Of a stretch of DNA of 64,000 bases, positions 16,564 to 24,478 are shown in pieces. The notes beneath the pieces were generated by a model. The model did no database searches. It had not been told where the DNA came from and saw only the letters and a list, made by a program, of their open reading frames with translations. Source of the stretch: Phyllobacterium sophorae (GTDB lineage Bacteria > Pseudomonadota > Alphaproteobacteria > Rhizobiales > Rhizobiaceae); NCBI RefSeq assembly GCF_003010965.1, contig NZ_PGGM01000007.1, positions 124,001 through 188,000 on the forward strand, given 5' to 3'. A program made the position numbers and the translations under genes. Each line of letters opens with the position of its first letter. The first letter of the stretch is position 1.

Positions 16564-18638
16564 TTCAGCTCTCCCTTCGTCACCATCAGCGCATCGGCGA
16601 TCCAAACGCCGTGTCCCGTGCCGCACACCAGCAGGGGGTTGATATCAAGTTCGGTGATGCGGCCCGCATTGTTCATGGCGAAAGCAGCGATTCCCATGAT
16701 AGCGTCCAGCGCCGCTTCAAGATCTGCTTGTGGCTTGCCGCGATAGCCATTGAGCAGCGGAAACATGCGTAGCGCACGCAGCGCGGCCCCAGTGTCCTCG
16801 CGGCTCGAGGGCAGGAGCATCGTCACCGTATCCTGCAACAATTCCACCAAGACGCCGCCTGTACCAAGCGTCATGACCGGGCCGAACTGCGGATCGTCAG
16901 TAATGCCGACGATAAGCTCGGCAACCGCTCCCGTCACCATCCGCTCGACATACAGACCGGAACCAAGACCCGCGAGATCATTGGCTGCGGATCTGACCGC
17001 ATCGGCATCGCGCAAATTGAGACGGACGGCGTTGCGCTCCGATTTGTGGGCGATACCCAGTGCCTTGAGCGCCACCGGATAGCCAAGGTGGTCGGCAATC
17101 GCGACTGCTTCATCGGAGGATGTGCAGCAACGCCCATCGGCTACGGGCAGACCAGCCTTTTTGAGAATGGCCTTGGCCTCAGCTTCGTCTGGTGTGTTCA
17201 TATCGCCCGGGATTTCATTGGCGGACATAGCCATTGAAGCAGCAAGCGGCTTTTTCCACGCCTTGCCGATGAAGGCCGCCGCTTCTGCCGCGTCGAAGGC
17301 TTCGGTGATGCCGCAGAGCGGAGCGATGCCTTTTTCCATTAGGCCGGCCATATATTCTTCCGGGATATTCTCCGGTATCGACGCTACTATGGCCCCTTTG
17401 GCCTTGTTGGTTTTCAACGCGGTTTCAAAGCCACGGACGGTGGACCACCAGTCCACGTCCGAGCAACGGTCCTTGCGGGGAAAATCGAGGACGAGACAGC
17501 TGAGCGAGAATTCGCCCGACACCATGGCAGTAAAAGTCTCGGTCAGCGCCGGCTCGTTGTTCCAGATGAAGGTGTGGTAATCGAGCGGATTGGCGACGGC
17601 GACGAGCGGGCCAAGCGTGGACTTTACGCGGGCGCGATGCTCGGGAGTCAGAGGAGGGAAGACAACATCCCGGCCTTCGGCGCTATCCGCCATGACGGAA
17701 GCTTCGCCGCCTGAACAACTCATGGAACACAGTGTGTTGCCGTCAAGCGGGCCATGTACGTGCAGCAGTTTCAACGTTTCGAGAAAAGAGGCGATCGAGT
17801 TGACGCGCGCGATTCCGAGCCGCTTAAGAAATGCGCCGGATGCGGCATCCGATCCCGCCAGCGATGCCGTATGCGAAATGGTCGCCGCCCGCGCCTGTGC
17901 GGAACGGCCGACCTTCATCGCAACAATAGGCTTGCCGAGTTCGCGGGCGCGTTTGGCTAACGCCTCGAACTTAGCGGCCGATTGAAAAGCCTCGATGTGG
18001 AGACCCAATGCGGTCACACGCTCGTCCTCCAGCAGCGCGATGGCCATGTCCGGCAGGCCGGTCTGCGCCTGGTTGCCTGCGGTCATCACATGGGCGATGG
18101 GCAGACCGCGTGTCTGCATTGTCATGTTGATGGCGATGTTGGAAGATTGGGTGATGATGGCGACGCCGCGCTCATCCGGGCGAAGCCGGCGCCCTCCATG
18201 CTGGTCCGGCCAGAGCAGGGCGCCATCGCAATAGTTGATCAGCCCGTAGCAATTCGGGCCGATGATGGGCATATCGCCAGCTGCTTCAACCAGTTCTCCC
18301 TGGAGCCTTGCTCCATCCTCATCATCGGCACCCGCCTCCAAAAAGCCGGAAGCGTAACACACGGCAACGCCTGCACCGGCTTCGCGCAATTCCCGGACAA
18401 TACTGAGCGTCAGAAAGCGGTTGACGCCGACAAAGGCCGCATCGGGGCTGCCCGGCAGATCAGCAACGGAGCGATATACCTTGAGGCCGAGGATTTCATC
18501 ATGCTTGGGATGCACCGGCCAGATTTCGCCGGCAAAACCCATTTTCTGGGATTGCTTGATAACTTCGGTGGCTTGAAGGCCCCCGAAGACAGCTATGGTT
18601 TTCGGTCGTAACAGACGATCGAGCTTATGCGATGCCAT
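16560..18638 (-). CDS. NDP-forming acyl-CoA synthetase (acetate-CoA ligase/succinyl-CoA synthetase-like fusion), possible gamma-butyrobetaine-CoA ligase
   Basis: This protein of 692 residues has the ACD (acyl-CoA synthetase, ADP-forming) architecture. An N-terminal CoA-binding Rossmann domain (RLLRPKTIAVFGG to about residue 130) is followed by succinyl-CoA-ligase-like domains (GPNCYGLINY, ATISHTASLAGSD) and a C-terminal ATP-grasp domain (from about residue 460, with TLGTGGVLVELLQDTV and ITELDINPLLV). Known members form acyl-CoA with ADP and phosphate through a phospho-histidine. The ATG at 18638 has ACGGAG upstream. Placed between an acyl-CoA dehydrogenase and a CaiD-like hydratase, it may activate gamma-butyrobetaine or carnitine, the job done by AMP-forming CaiC/BcoA enzymes elsewhere. 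That substrate is inference. Confidence 0.8.
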   Translation of the reverse strand: MASHKLDRLLRPKTIAVFGGLQATEVIKQSQKMGFAGEIWPVHPKHDEILGLKVYRSVADLPGSPDAAFVGVNRFLTLSIVRELREAGAGVAVCYASGFLEAGADDEDGARLQGELVEAAGDMPIIGPNCYGLINYCDGALLWPDQHGGRRLRPDERGVAIITQSSNIAINMTMQTRGLPIAHVMTAGNQAQTGLPDMAIALLEDERVTALGLHIEAFQSAAKFEALAKRARELGKPIVAMKVGRSAQARAATISHTASLAGSDAASGAFLKRLGIARVNSIASFLETLKLLHVHGPLDGNTLCSMSCSGGEASVMADSAEGRDVVFPPLTPEHRARVKSTLGPLVAVANPLDYHTFIWNNEPALTETFTAMVSGEFSLSCLVLDFPRKDRCSDVDWWSTVRGFETALKTNKAKGAIVASIPENIPEEYMAGLMEKGIAPLCGITEAFDAAEAAAFIGKAWKKPLAASMAMSANEIPGDMNTPDEAEAKAILKKAGLPVADGRCCTSSDEAVAIADHLGYPVALKALGIAHKSERNAVRLNLRDADAVRSAANDLAGLGSGLYVERMVTGAVAELIVGITDDPQFGPVMTLGTGGVLVELLQDTVTMLLPSSREDTGAALRALRMFPLLNGYRGKPQADLEAALDAIMGIAAFAMNNAGRITELDINPLLVCGTGHGVWIADALMVTKGELK

Positions 18639-18649
18639 CGAATGCTCCG

Positions 18650-19813
18650 TTATGCGCCATGCGGGCGGAGCAGGGCACGGGAAATAATGTGCCGCTGGAT
18701 TTCGGATGTACCTTCCCAAATGCGCTCTACGCGCGCGTCGCGCCAGATACGCTCAAGCGGCAGATCGTCCATCAATCCCATGCCGCCGTGAATCTGGATC
18801 GCCTCGTCGGCCACGAAAGCCAGCATCTCGGTGGCCTTGAGCTTGGCCATCGCCATATCCTGGTCGGTCACTGTGCCCTGATCGAATTTCCAGCCCGCCT
18901 CGAAAGTAAGCAGGTCCGCAGCTTTCAATTCTGTCGCCATATCCGCCAGTTTGAACGATACGCCTTGGAATTTACCGATCTGCTGACCGAACTGCTGGCG
19001 TTGCGCCGCATATTCAATGGCATGGCCGAGCGCCCGTTCGGCACGGCCAAGGCAAGTCGCTGCCACCTGCAGGCGCGTTGCTCCGAGCCAGGTATTCGCG
19101 ACCTCGAAACCCTTGTGCACTTCGCCAAGTATCGCATCCTGCGGCAGACGGCAATCGTCGAACTCGATGATGGCATTGGTGTAACCGCGATGCGAGACGT
19201 TCCGATAGCCCTCGCGAATGGTCATGCCGGGATGACCTTTATCGACAAAGAAGGCAGTGATTTTCTTCTTTTTGCCGCGCGGCGTGTCTTCCTCGCCGGA
19301 GGCGACGAAGAGGATGACGAAATCCGCTTCAAGCGCGTGGCTGATAAAGTGTTTCGTCCCATTGACGACCCAGTCGCCACCCTTTTCGATGGCTGTCGCC
19401 TTCATGCCGCGCAGGTCGGAACCGGCACCCGGTTCCGTCATGGCCAGGCAGTCTGATTTTTCACCGCGGATGCAGGGATAAAGGTACTTTTCCTTCTGCG
19501 CATCAGTACCCGCAAGCAGGATGTTCGACGGACGACCGACACAGGTCCAGTGCAGCGCATAATTGGCGCGGCCCAGCTCTTTTTCATAGAGCAGCCAGGT
19601 CACCGTATCGAGGCCGGCCCCGCCTACGGATTCCGGCATGTTTGCCGCATAAAGCCCAGCCTCCATGGCCTTATGCTTCAGTTCCTCGGCAAGTTCCTTG
19701 CGCAAGATTCCCGTGCGCTCGACTTCCGCTTCGTGCGGGTAGAGTTCGTTCTCAACAAAGGCCCGGGTCGTCTCGACGATCAGCATTTGCTCCTCCGAAA
19801 GACCGAATTCCAT
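18650..19813 (-). CDS. Acyl-CoA dehydrogenase, probable gamma-butyrobetainyl-CoA dehydrogenase (CaiA/BcoB role)
   Basis: This FAD-dependent acyl-CoA dehydrogenase of 387 residues has the usual three-domain layout. Visible motifs are CLAMTEPGAGSDL (flavin/substrate), GTKHFISHALEADF, RAERALGHAIEYAAQRQQFG, and near the C terminus QIHGGMGLMDDLPLERIWRDARVERIWEGTSEIQ, which matches the family signature. The start ATG at 19813 lies 5 bp after the carnitine dehydrogenase stop and gives a standard N terminus (MEFGLSEEQ). In this operon it would oxidise gamma-butyrobetainyl-CoA to crotonobetainyl-CoA. Its electrons would go to ETF, whose genes are not in the window. The substrate is inferred from neighbours. 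Confidence 0.85.
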   Translation of the reverse strand: MEFGLSEEQMLIVETTRAFVENELYPHEAEVERTGILRKELAEELKHKAMEAGLYAANMPESVGGAGLDTVTWLLYEKELGRANYALHWTCVGRPSNILLAGTDAQKEKYLYPCIRGEKSDCLAMTEPGAGSDLRGMKATAIEKGGDWVVNGTKHFISHALEADFVILFVASGEEDTPRGKKKKITAFFVDKGHPGMTIREGYRNVSHRGYTNAIIEFDDCRLPQDAILGEVHKGFEVANTWLGATRLQVAATCLGRAERALGHAIEYAAQRQQFGQQIGKFQGVSFKLADMATELKAADLLTFEAGWKFDQGTVTDQDMAMAKLKATEMLAFVADEAIQIHGGMGLMDDLPLERIWRDARVERIWEGTSEIQRHIISRALLRPHGA

Positions 19814-19817
19814 AGCG

Positions 19818-20882
19818 TTACCCCTTCTTTTTCTTGGGCTTGCTGGTTTTTGCCTTCTCAGCTGCTTTGGATGTGGCTGGCTTTTGTGCCAGCTTCGACA
19901 GCCGTTTGGTGTAGTCCTTGTAGAGGGCGCCAGCGCCCCAGCCCTTACCCTTGTTCTGGCGGGAGAGGGCCTCCATGATGGCAACCAGATTGTCATCGCG
20001 GATGCGCTCGAGTTCACGAATGGACAGGCCATGTGCCTGTTCGTCTGACTGGTTTGCGATCTTGTCGACCAGTTCCTCGTCAAGTTCCGGAACGTCCATC
20101 AGCTTGGTCCAGGGCCATGACAGGCACGGGCCGAACTGGGCAATGAAGTGGCGCATGCCAGCTTCGCCGCCCGCCACGCGATAAACCTGGAACATGCCCA
20201 TCTGCGCCCAGCGAATGCCGAACGAATAACGCATGATATCGTCGAGCTCCTCGACCGTGGTGATGTCGTCCTTGATCAGCCACAGTGCTTCGCGCCAGAC
20301 GGCTTCCAGTAGCCGGTCGCCAACAAAGGCCTCGATTTCCTTGCGGATCACGACTGGTTTCATGCCGATGGAGGCGTAAAGTTCCCGGGCTTTTTCCACG
20401 GCTTCCGGCGATGTCAGTTTACCGCCGACGATTTCAACCAGCGGCAAGAGATAAACAGGGTTATAGGGGTGGCCGACGACCAGCCGCTCCGGATGCTTCA
20501 TCGAGGTCTGCATATCCGATGGGAGGATCCCGGATGTGGACGAGCCAACGATCGCGTCAACTGCGGCGTGCTTGTCGATTTCGGCCAGGACCTTGTGTTT
20601 CAGGTCGAGCCTTTCCGGCACGCTTTCCTGAATGAAGTCGGCGCCGGTAACTGCTTCTTGAATAGTCTTGGCGAAGGTCAGCTTGCCTTCTTTTGGCAAT
20701 CCATCCGGCAGCATGGTCTTGTAGGCGCGGCGAGAATTCTTCATCACCTCGCTAACCTTGCGCTCTGCTTCGGGGTCAGGATCGAAAATCGATACGTCGA
20801 TGCCGTTGAGAATGAGGCGGGCTACCCAGCCCGCACCGATAACACCGCCACCGACAGCGGCAGCCCTGCGAATACCTGTCAT
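19818..20882 (-). CDS. lcdH: L-carnitine 3-dehydrogenase
   Basis: This NAD-dependent enzyme of the 3-hydroxyacyl-CoA dehydrogenase superfamily oxidises L-carnitine to 3-dehydrocarnitine. It has 354 residues. The N-terminal Rossmann motif AAVGGGVIGAGW is followed by QESVPERLDLKHKVL, GSSTSGILPSDMQ, HPYNPVYLLPLVEIVGG, EIEAFVGDRLLEAVWREALWL and YSFGIRWAQMGMF, all diagnostic of carnitine dehydrogenases. The C terminus is an unusual lysine-rich tail (KTSKPKKKKG) where some family members carry a fused thioesterase domain; here a matching thioesterase is a separate gene at 22941. The ATG at 20882 follows GGTGA by 5 nt; a GTG at 20891 that overlaps the BKACE stop is an alternative. Confidence 0.9.
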   Translation of the reverse strand: MTGIRRAAAVGGGVIGAGWVARLILNGIDVSIFDPDPEAERKVSEVMKNSRRAYKTMLPDGLPKEGKLTFAKTIQEAVTGADFIQESVPERLDLKHKVLAEIDKHAAVDAIVGSSTSGILPSDMQTSMKHPERLVVGHPYNPVYLLPLVEIVGGKLTSPEAVEKARELYASIGMKPVVIRKEIEAFVGDRLLEAVWREALWLIKDDITTVEELDDIMRYSFGIRWAQMGMFQVYRVAGGEAGMRHFIAQFGPCLSWPWTKLMDVPELDEELVDKIANQSDEQAHGLSIRELERIRDDNLVAIMEALSRQNKGKGWGAGALYKDYTKRLSKLAQKPATSKAAEKAKTSKPKKKKG

Positions 20883-20887
20883 TTTTC

Positions 20888-21793
20888 TCACCAGCCCTTT
20901 GTCAATTTCATGCGCTCACGGACCTCCTGGGGTCCGAGAATGCGGGCGCCCATGCCTTCGGCGACTTTCACCGCCCGCTCAACCAACGGGCCGTTGGTGG
21001 CAAGCACGCCCTTGTCGAGCCAGATATTGTCTTCAAGACCAACACGGATATTACCGCCTGCCAGCATGGCCATTGCTGCATAGGGCATCTGGTTGCGGCC
21101 GATGGAGAAAGCCGAGAACGTCCAGTTGGATGGGAGATTATTGGTAAGCGCCAGCAGTGTGCCGATGTCGTCCGGTGCACCCCATGGAATGCCCATGCAG
21201 AGCTGAACCATGACCGGATCATCCAGCAGTTTCTGGTCGTGGAGCCACTTGGCAAGAAGCAGATGCCCCGTGTCGAAGATTTCGACTTCCGGACGCACGC
21301 CTAAAGCCTGGATCTGCGCCGCCATTGCTTTCAGCATGGCCGGCGTGTTGGTCATGACGTAATCGCCTTCACCGAAATTCATCGTGCCGCAGTCGAGCGT
21401 GCAGATTTCCGGGCGAAGTTTGGCCACGTGCTCCAGCCGTTCGGTTGCGCCCGCCATGTCAGTGCCATTGGGCGAGGGCGGCATCGGCTGCTCGACGCTG
21501 CCGAGAGTAAGGTCACCGCCCATGCCGGCGGTGAGGTTCAGGACCATGTCGACGCCGGATGCCTTGATGTGCTCGACGACTTCCGTATAGAGCGTGATGT
21601 CGCGCGAACCCTTGCCCGTTTTCGGATCACGAACGTGAATATGCGCGATGGCGGCGCCGGCATTGGCGGCAGCAATGCATTCATCGGCAATCTGGCGCGG
21701 GGTGACCGGTACTTTGTCGGAACGGCCTGTGGTATCGCCCGCACCGGTCACGGCGCAAGTGATGAATACTTCGCGGTTGGGGGTAAGTCCCAT
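20888..21793 (-). CDS. Beta-keto acid cleavage enzyme (BKACE, DUF849), probable dehydrocarnitine cleavage enzyme
   Basis: This TIM-barrel zinc enzyme of 301 residues belongs to the family that condenses a beta-keto acid with acetyl-CoA and releases acetoacetate plus a new acyl-CoA. Zn-ligand region [42 protein letters not shown] and [11 protein letters not shown] are visible. With dehydrocarnitine as substrate the products are acetoacetate and betainyl-CoA, as known for the BKACE member found beside carnitine dehydrogenase. The ATG at 21793 has GGAG 7 nt upstream and lies 71 bp from the divergent regulator gene, so this is the first gene of the six-gene operon. Confidence 0.85.
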   Translation of the reverse strand: MGLTPNREVFITCAVTGAGDTTGRSDKVPVTPRQIADECIAAANAGAAIAHIHVRDPKTGKGSRDITLYTEVVEHIKASGVDMVLNLTAGMGGDLTLGSVEQPMPPSPNGTDMAGATERLEHVAKLRPEICTLDCGTMNFGEGDYVMTNTPAMLKAMAAQIQALGVRPEVEIFDTGHLLLAKWLHDQKLLDDPVMVQLCMGIPWGAPDDIGTLLALTNNLPSNWTFSAFSIGRNQMPYAAMAMLAGGNIRVGLEDNIWLDKGVLATNGPLVERAVKVAEGMGARILGPQEVRERMKLTKGW

Positions 21794-21864
21794 GGCAGTG
21801 CTCCCATTATTTTGGTTATCCTGATCATGCCCCGATTGCCAAGCCATGCTTTGCAATATACGAA

Positions 21865-22854
21865 ATGAAATTGATGAATAACGAAACATCGCCACTCTTT
21901 TTGCCGAACACAAAGACGCTGGACGTGACTGTTCTCGTCTTTAGCGGCGCATCGCTCATGTGTGTGGCCTCGACAATCGACCCGATGCGCGCAGCGAATC
22001 GCGTCTCGGGTAGCAATCTCTTCAAATGGCGGATCGTCTCGCTCGATGGCGAACCGACAATGACGACCTGTGGCTTGCCAATTGCGGTTTCTGGCTCATT
22101 TGATACATCAGAAAAAGGTGATATGCTATTGGTTGTAGGCGGTTTTGGCACGTCCGATATCGCCCGCACTACTTTTACTGCCAATCTGCGCCGCGCCGTT
22201 CACAATTACCAGATGATTGGCGGTATCGAGGCAGGTTCCTGGCTGCTTGGCCGTGCGGGACTGCTATCGGGGCGCAAGGCGACCACCCATTGGGAAGACA
22301 TGGAGGAGTTCACGGCGGAGTTTCCGGACGCCGACATTCGTCCGGATCGATATGTCATCGATGGACCCGTCTTCACCAGCGGCGGCGCTTCGCCGACCTT
22401 CGATCTGATGCTCCATTTGATCCGGTCACGCTATGGCATGTCGGTGGCTCTCGATGTTGCGAGCGTGTTCATCTATGACGAAGCACATGCTTCGAACGAT
22501 GCGCAGCCACTTGTTTCGCTCGGACGGCTCGATGATGTGCACCCGAAACTGGCGGGGGCCATCCGCTTGATGGAAAGCCATATTGATACGCCGTTGACCA
22601 TTGGCGCGATTGCCAAGAGATGTGGCCTGAGCGCCCGAAGTCTGGAAAAGATATTCGCGAAAGCTGTCGGCGAGGGGCCGGGGCGCTACTATCTGCGCCT
22701 GCGGTTGAAGGTAGCGCGGCGGCTGATCACCGATACGAGATCCCCGCTTGCCGATATCGCGGCGCGCACGGGCTTTTCGTCGGCAGCGGCGTTCACCCGG
22801 ACCTTCCGAAGTTTCGAGGGTAAACCGCCCAGTGCTTTCCGGAGTGTTCACTGA
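21865..22854 (+). CDS. cdhR: GlxA/CdhR-type AraC-family regulator of carnitine catabolism
   Basis: This regulator of about 329 residues has an N-terminal DJ-1/PfpI-like (GATase1-like) ligand domain (about residues 18-190, with [16 protein letters not shown] and [11 protein letters not shown]) and a C-terminal AraC helix-turn-helix pair ([19 protein letters not shown] and [20 protein letters not shown]). This architecture is that of CdhR and GbdR, activators of carnitine and betaine catabolism in pseudomonads. It is divergent from the carnitine operon with a 71-bp gap and precedes the thioesterase gene, so it most likely controls both. A second in-frame ATG at 21874 is possible. The symbol reflects inferred orthology, not proof. 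Confidence 0.8.
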   Translation: MKLMNNETSPLFLPNTKTLDVTVLVFSGASLMCVASTIDPMRAANRVSGSNLFKWRIVSLDGEPTMTTCGLPIAVSGSFDTSEKGDMLLVVGGFGTSDIARTTFTANLRRAVHNYQMIGGIEAGSWLLGRAGLLSGRKATTHWEDMEEFTAEFPDADIRPDRYVIDGPVFTSGGASPTFDLMLHLIRSRYGMSVALDVASVFIYDEAHASNDAQPLVSLGRLDDVHPKLAGAIRLMESHIDTPLTIGAIAKRCGLSARSLEKIFAKAVGEGPGRYYLRLRLKVARRLITDTRSPLADIAARTGFSSAAAFTRTFRSFEGKPPSAFRSVH

Positions 22855-22940
22855 GAGTCGCTTTTGACAAAGCAGCACTATTCAACTTCATGTTTCAACC
22901 TGCGATCAAATAGCCGCGCCATTCCAGACAGGAGCCCAGA

Positions 22941-23432
22941 ATGTCAGCCGAAACTTCACAAGGTGAACTGCATCGTTCCGCGCCGATTGCCATGGAAAAG
23001 GAATGGATCGACTATAACGGCCATCTAAACATGGCCTATTACAACGTTGTGTTTGACCGGGGTGGCGACGAGTTCCTTGCAGAACTTGGCTTTGGGCCGA
23101 GATATGCTGCCGAGCGCAAACTGACGATCTATACCGCAGAAGTGCACATCTGCTACGTGCAGGAAATTCATCTCGACCATATCGTTACCGTCACCAGTCA
23201 GTTGATCGATTTCGATGCCAAACGCCTCCACACCTACAACGAAATCGTGCACAAGGATGGGTGGGTTGCGGCTACGGCCGAGGTTCTGTCACTTCACGTC
23301 GATATGAGCGGCCCCAGGGTCGTGCCGTTTCCCGATGATGTTCTGCCTATGCTCGAGTTGTACAAGCAAGCGCATTCAAGGCTTCCCATGCCTGCGCGTG
23401 TTGGCCGGTCGATAGGCATCAAGCGGAAGTAG
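22941..23432 (+). CDS. Hotdog-fold acyl-CoA thioesterase, probable betainyl-CoA thioesterase
   Basis: This 4HBT-type thioesterase of 163 residues has the hallmark EWIDYNGHLNMAYYNVVFDRGGDEFL near residue 15, then a central AEVHICYVQEIHLDHIVTVTSQL and LHTYNEIVHKDGWVAATAE. It resembles the C-terminal domain of fused carnitine dehydrogenases from memory, where the activity is betainyl-CoA hydrolysis to glycine betaine. The ATG at 22941 follows CAGGAG. It sits 86 bp after the regulator, with a TTGACA element at 22864, so it may have its own promoter. Its stop region overlaps the convergent LysR gene by 14 bp. Hydrolysis of carnitinyl-CoA is another possible role. Confidence 0.8.
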   Translation: MSAETSQGELHRSAPIAMEKEWIDYNGHLNMAYYNVVFDRGGDEFLAELGFGPRYAAERKLTIYTAEVHICYVQEIHLDHIVTVTSQLIDFDAKRLHTYNEIVHKDGWVAATAEVLSLHVDMSGPRVVPFPDDVLPMLELYKQAHSRLPMPARVGRSIGIKRK

Positions 23433-24327
23433 TTCCGCCGAACTGCTCAATGAGCCAGCGCTCGAATTGGCGGATGCGGGTTTCGCCGACGCGCTCCTTG
23501 CGGCAGATCATGTACCAGGCGCCGGGCTGCGGAACTTTCAGCGGGAACGGAGCGACGAGCCGCCCAGCCTTGATGTCATCAGCCACGAGAAAATCCGGTG
23601 CGACGGCGAGGCCTTGACCGTCCAGAGCCGATTGCAGGGCGGCAAGATAGGTGTCGAACTTCAACGTTACCGCCTGCGCCGTATCGGCGATGCCTGCCGC
23701 CTCAAGCCACGTGCCCCAATCTTCAGGGGAGGTATAAAGCGCGAGGCGTGGCACTTTGGCCAGAGCCTGAGCCCCCGCGTCGCCTTCGATCCGCCCGGCC
23801 ACTTGCGGACTGCACACGGGTCGCATTTCCGCCTTGACCAGCAGGCGGTAGTGCAGGTTCATCCGCTCCGGCCGAGTGGTATGGATGATGCCGATATCGG
23901 AACTGTCGATATTCAGTTCCCAATCGAGCTGGCTGGTGCCGATGCGGATGGCGAGATTGGGATTGACCTTGCGAAAGTCCGTCAGTCGCGGGATCAGCCA
24001 GCGGATGGCGAAGGTCGCATAGGTTTCGAGCGCTAAATCGTCGGTGGTGCCGATCCGATTGATCAGCGCCGTACCGCGCGCGATCTTTTCGAACGCATCT
24101 CGCATGTAAGGATAGTAAAGTGTGCCGGCGTCCGTCAGCGACACGCCACGTGGCAGGCGTTCGAACAGCTTGACGCCGAGGATGGCTTCAAGCTCGGCGA
24201 TGCGGTGGCTGATGGCGGACTGGGTCACGCCAAGTTCCTCTCCAGCAAGCCGGAAACTCAACAATCGGGCGGATGCTTCGAATGCCCGAAGGGAGCCAAG
24301 CGGCGGAATGCGGGGCTTCGACATCAT
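23419..24327 (-). CDS. LysR-family regulator (GcvA-like), divergent from the betaine oxygenase gene
   Basis: This LysR-type regulator of about 302 residues has the N-terminal helix-turn-helix FRLAGEELGVTQSAISHRIAEL and the GcvA/AmpR-type motif PPLGSLRAFEASARLLSF. The C-terminal co-inducer domain begins near residue 90 (ETYATFAIRWLIPRL is the typical subfamily segment). Two ATGs (24327, 24324) are equally possible. It is divergent from the Rieske oxygenase gene, 151 bp away, so it probably regulates that operon and itself. A GcvA-like regulator would fit control of the glycine and one-carbon end of the pathway. The ligand is unknown. Confidence 0.85.
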   Translation of the reverse strand: MMSKPRIPPLGSLRAFEASARLLSFRLAGEELGVTQSAISHRIAELEAILGVKLFERLPRGVSLTDAGTLYYPYMRDAFEKIARGTALINRIGTTDDLALETYATFAIRWLIPRLTDFRKVNPNLAIRIGTSQLDWELNIDSSDIGIIHTTRPERMNLHYRLLVKAEMRPVCSPQVAGRIEGDAGAQALAKVPRLALYTSPEDWGTWLEAAGIADTAQAVTLKFDTYLAALQSALDGQGLAVAPDFLVADDIKAGRLVAPFPLKVPQPGAWYMICRKERVGETRIRQFERWLIEQFGGTTSA

Positions 24328-24354
24328 GGCTTCGGAACCTCGAAAAAAGATGCG

Positions 24355-24367
24355 TGAATATAATTCA
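24355..24367. promoter_or_regulatory. LysR-type dyad in the LysR/Rieske divergent region
   Basis: The half-sites TGAAT and ATTCA are perfect inverted copies around a 3-bp centre (TGAATATAATTCA). The dyad lies 28 bp upstream of the LysR start and meets the T-N11-A rule of LysR binding sites. It is a candidate operator for the adjacent LysR protein. Confidence 0.45.
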
Positions 24368-24478
24368 TGCCTTTATGAGTAACGATCGCTTGAACGGCAC
24401 GCAATGCGGAATCATTCTAATCTGCGACGCGTCTCACAGAAAATAAGCGTCCTGAAACAATCTTCTTCGGAGAATGAC

